Both the position numbers and the translations under genes were made by a program. 6,281 nt of DNA. It comes from Schlesneria sp. (lineage in GTDB: Bacteria > Planctomycetota > Planctomycetia > Planctomycetales > Planctomycetaceae). The notes beneath the pieces were generated by a model that was given only the letters and a program-made list of their open reading frames with translations, was not told the origin of the DNA and made no database searches. Shown here one piece after another: positions 3,744-6,281 of this stretch; the stretch's first letter is position 1, and each line of letters starts with the position of its first letter. The DNA is taken from positions 1-6,281 of the forward strand of contig JANXOO010001313.1 in NCBI GenBank assembly GCA_025353525.1, read 5' to 3'.

Positions 3744-6281
3744 CTAGGGCTTCAAATCGCCTGCGACGACGTTGACCAGTTTGCCCGGATCGAGATGCTT
3801 CCGGAGTGCCGCAGCAATGTCATCGCGTTTTAACGCGCGAACTTTGGCTTCGAGTTTTGCCTGATGATCCAGCGTTCGCCCGATCAAGAGTCCATTGGCC
3901 AGCATTGATGCCAGTTTACCATCGTCACCACGATCCGCTTGCTGGCCCTTGATCCAGCCCTCTTGGGAGTCTGAAAGTTCTTCTTCGGTCACTCCGTCTT
4001 TCAGCAACCGTTCGATTTCTTCTCTCGCGAGCGCAACGACTTTTTCAGCATTGACAGGATTACAGATCGCCATCATGGAAAACGTCGATCGCGAGTCGAG
4101 GGCACTCGATCGGAACGCCGACATCACTCCGTATGACAAACCTTCCTTCTCACGAATGCGGCTCATCAAACGCGACGCGAAGCCGCTGCCTCCCAGAACT
4201 TCATTTCCCATTATCAGTGCCGGATAGTCTGCGTGGTCATCTTTCAATGGTAGCAACAGGCCTGCAAAGTACGTCGCATTCGCCTTGTCAGGAGTACCGA
4301 TCCGGATCATTTCCGGTTTCGGAGGTTGCTCGCCCGATCGTGCGATTCGTTCGTAGGGAATCTTTGATTTCCAGCCAGCCAGTGCGGTCGTCACGGCCTT
4401 CAGCGTCGCCGCTTCGTCAAAGTCACCAACGATGACCAGTTCGCCCGCCTGAGCCGACAGAAATTCGTCGTAAATCCGCTTCACTGCAGCCAGATCAAGT
4501 TCGCGGACCAGCTTCAATTCGTCGACAAGACTCGGCTGATGACGCACATCACCTGCGGGCCAGGGATTCATTTTTTGCTGAATCATTCGGGGGGCGAGTG
4601 CCTGCGGCTCCGACGTTTGCTCGTCAAGCTCGGAAATCCGCCGTTGCCTGATAATTTCAAGTTCCGACGCGGGCAAAGCAGGCTCACGCAATATCTGGCG
4701 CAACACGTCGATCATCGCGATCAGATTTTCCCGCTTCGACTGGATGCTGAAGCTCGCTTCGCCTGCTCCTCCACTGGCCCCCAAAGTGCTCTGCAATTCA
4801 TCGAGTTTATCGGCGAGTTGTTCGCTGCTCAGGTGTTGAGTCGCGCGGGCCATCAGGCCGGGAAGATATTCACAGGCACACGAAGTACCGAACAGCGATT
4901 TTGCCGAACCGTATCGCAGACGCAATTGGATAGAAACGGTCCCTCCCCGATTCTTCTTCGGAAGCAGCGCTACTTTGATCCCTTCGATCGAGGATCGTTT
5001 GACGCGGGATTCGATGGCAGCAGGCGCCACATCAAAAGTTTCGCCAATCGAAAACTCGGGGCGACCGGCATAATCCTTGACGAGTGCCGCGACATCGGGT
5101 GGTGCGGCAACCGGAGTTCGCTGCGGTTGCTGAGTTGGGACATAAATACCGACCGTGCGATTCGTTTGTTGCAGGTACTTCTTCGCGACCTGATTGACAT
5201 CGGCCACAGTGACCTTTTCGATGCGGTCACGGTTCAGAAAAAAGAGTCGCCAGTCTCCCGCTGCTGCCGATTCTGCCAATTCGATCAGCAATTTCTGAGT
5301 ATCCGCAGAAAGCTGATCGATGTATTTGCGGAATTGTCGCTTTGCCCGGACAAGTTCCACATCGGTGATTCCGTTAGCCACCACGTCGTCGATTGTGTCG
5401 AGCATCGCGTCTGCAACCGTGTTTGGCTCGTTCCCCTGCGCGACTTCGGCCGTGATGAAGATCGCACCCGGATCGTGCCAGGCATAGGCGGTACCGGCGA
5501 TTTTGGCCGCGCGACGACGCTCGACCAGTGATTTATAAAGGCGCCCCGTTTTGTCGGCGGTCAACGTCGCTTCCAGTATCGCGGTCGCAGGAAATTCTGC
5601 GTCCGACGCGGCCGGAATATGGTATGCGACTCCCGCGACGGCCACATTTCCGACCCGGCGCAATGTCACGAGGCGTTCGCCGTCCTGAGCGGGCTCTTCG
5701 GTGTAGGTCGAGCGAATCGGTTCTGACGGACGGACGAGTGGCCCGAAATGCTTCTGAACCATTGCGAGCGTTTTGGCTTCGTCCAGTCTGCCACCGATGA
5801 AAAGGATCGTGTTATCCGGACGATAGAATTTCTTGTAGAACGCTCGCAGACTGTCGACGGGAACTCGTTCGATGTCAGCCCGGTTACCGATCGTCGATTT
5901 CCCGTAGTTGTGCCACTCGTACGCCGTCGCGAACATGCGCTGTTCGAGCACGTTTTTGGCGTTGTTCTCGCCCATCTCGAACTCGTTACGCACAACCGTC
6001 ATTTCGCTGGCGAGTTCTTCACCCTTGATCGGGCAGTTCACCAACCGGTCTGCTTCGTAACCGATTGCCCATTCCAGGTTTTCATCCGTCGCCGGCAGCG
6101 TTTCGAAATAGTTTGTTCGATCAACCCACGTTGTGCCGTTGTAGTCGGCACCGCGCGATTGCAGGTCCTGATCGGGTTTCGGGTGGTTCGGCGTCGGTTT
6201 GAAGAGCATATGTTCAAGAAGGTGAGCCATCCCCGCTTCGCCGTATCCTTCATGGCGCGACCCGACCAGGATCGTCATATT
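3744..6281 (-). CDS. M16 family zinc metallopeptidase, two-repeat form, N-terminus off the contig
   Basis: M16 (pitrilysin/processing-peptidase type) enzymes cleave peptides inside a clamshell formed by two homologous halves. The frame is open to the right edge, so the start and any signal peptide are missing; 845 residues are visible. Numbering from the Met at 6278, the inverted zinc motif HxxEH is His19-Leu-Leu-Glu22-His23 (6224-6210). The third ligand is Glu99 in 'VVRNEFE', exactly 76 residues after His23 as in the family. Residues 1-180 are the catalytic domain and about 200-370 the first M16_C domain. A linker near 380-430 leads to the second half (about 431-844). That half lacks a zinc motif: the equivalent region reads 'CACEYLPGLM'. 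It keeps the substrate-binding Arg709/Tyr716 pair in 'IREKEGLSYG'. One chain therefore supplies both an active and an inactive half. The visible part lacks only about 40-80 residues of a typical protein of this type. Location is probably periplasmic, but this cannot be shown without the N-terminus. Confidence 0.95.
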   Translation of the reverse strand, partial: NMTILVGSRHEGYGEAGMAHLLEHMLFKPTPNHPKPDQDLQSRGADYNGTTWVDRTNYFETLPATDENLEWAIGYEADRLVNCPIKGEELASEMTVVRNEFEMGENNAKNVLEQRMFATAYEWHNYGKSTIGNRADIERVPVDSLRAFYKKFYRPDNTILFIGGRLDEAKTLAMVQKHFGPLVRPSEPIRSTYTEEPAQDGERLVTLRRVGNVAVAGVAYHIPAASDAEFPATAILEATLTADKTGRLYKSLVERRRAAKIAGTAYAWHDPGAIFITAEVAQGNEPNTVADAMLDTIDDVVANGITDVELVRAKRQFRKYIDQLSADTQKLLIELAESAAAGDWRLFFLNRDRIEKVTVADVNQVAKKYLQQTNRTVGIYVPTQQPQRTPVAAPPDVAALVKDYAGRPEFSIGETFDVAPAAIESRVKRSSIEGIKVALLPKKNRGGTVSIQLRLRYGSAKSLFGTSCACEYLPGLMARATQHLSSEQLADKLDELQSTLGASGGAGEASFSIQSKRENLIAMIDVLRQILREPALPASELEIIRQRRISELDEQTSEPQALAPRMIQQKMNPWPAGDVRHQPSLVDELKLVRELDLAAVKRIYDEFLSAQAGELVIVGDFDEAATLKAVTTALAGWKSKIPYERIARSGEQPPKPEMIRIGTPDKANATYFAGLLLPLKDDHADYPALIMGNEVLGGSGFASRLMSRIREKEGLSYGVMSAFRSSALDSRSTFSMMAICNPVNAEKVVALAREEIERLLKDGVTEEELSDSQEGWIKGQQADRGDDGKLASMLANGLLIGRTLDHQAKLEAKVRALKRDDIAAALRKHLDPGKLVNVVAGDLKP

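Noticed and set aside
2253..5012. A 14-bp direct repeat (TTGACGCGGGATTC) at 2253-2266 and 4999-5012
   Set aside because: One copy is intergenic, the other inside the M16 gene, and there is no extension or third copy. It is borderline for chance in a 6-kb window and has no functional context.
4539..5531. 330-codon open frame on the plus strand
   Set aside because: It lies wholly antisense to the well-supported M16 gene, has no recognisable domain and is rich in Arg, Phe and Cys in the manner of a shadow frame. It is explained by the codon bias of the M16 gene.

Overview
The window looks like a whole short contig from a planctomycete-like bacterium (Planctomycetota), cut inside a gene at both ends. 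The taxonomic call is inferred from gene content, not a search. Two adjacent secreted proteins begin their mature part with Cys-Pro-Phe/Tyr-Cys followed by a conserved 'ADxxVxxKxx' stretch, a type I recall as common in planctomycetes. The M24 peptidase with an 'IDLWAK' metal-site segment fits the same group. Base composition is moderately GC-rich. I see no RNA gene, CRISPR array or insertion sequence.

All four genes lie on the minus strand and are transcribed from right to left. (1) 6281-3744: a two-repeat M16 zinc peptidase whose N-terminus is off the right edge. (2) A 214-bp intergenic stretch (3530-3743) holds a stem-loop just after the M16 stop, A/T-rich tracts and a good -10-like box facing the next gene. 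(3) 3529-2273 and 2164-938: two tandem paralogous exported proteins, 418 and 408 aa, with the CxxC mature N-terminus and a long helical C-terminal region. (4) 925-128: an M24 (aminopeptidase P-like) metallopeptidase starting only 12 bp after the second paralog and broken near the left end.

The left 276 bp form a perfect inverted repeat: arms 1-104 and 173-276, with a 68-bp centre. The plus strand of the centre encodes the natural continuation of the M24 peptidase, including its second metal-binding Asp. The minus-strand reading leaves the family at exactly that point. The contig end is therefore folded back on itself. A chimeric or assembly artefact is the simplest reading, and the intact gene should be 925->173 (minus) joined to 105->172 (plus).

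Functionally, the window pairs a likely cell-envelope M16 zinc peptidase and a probably cytoplasmic M24 peptidase with two exported proteins of unknown role. The N-terminal part of the exported pair resembles the NTR/TIMP type of OB fold in pattern: a Cys at the mature N-terminus, then beta strands. This is a hypothesis only, but a testable one given the metallopeptidase neighbours. The second paralog and M24 are probably co-transcribed (12-bp gap). The first paralog may be in the same unit (108-bp gap) and probably has its own promoter.
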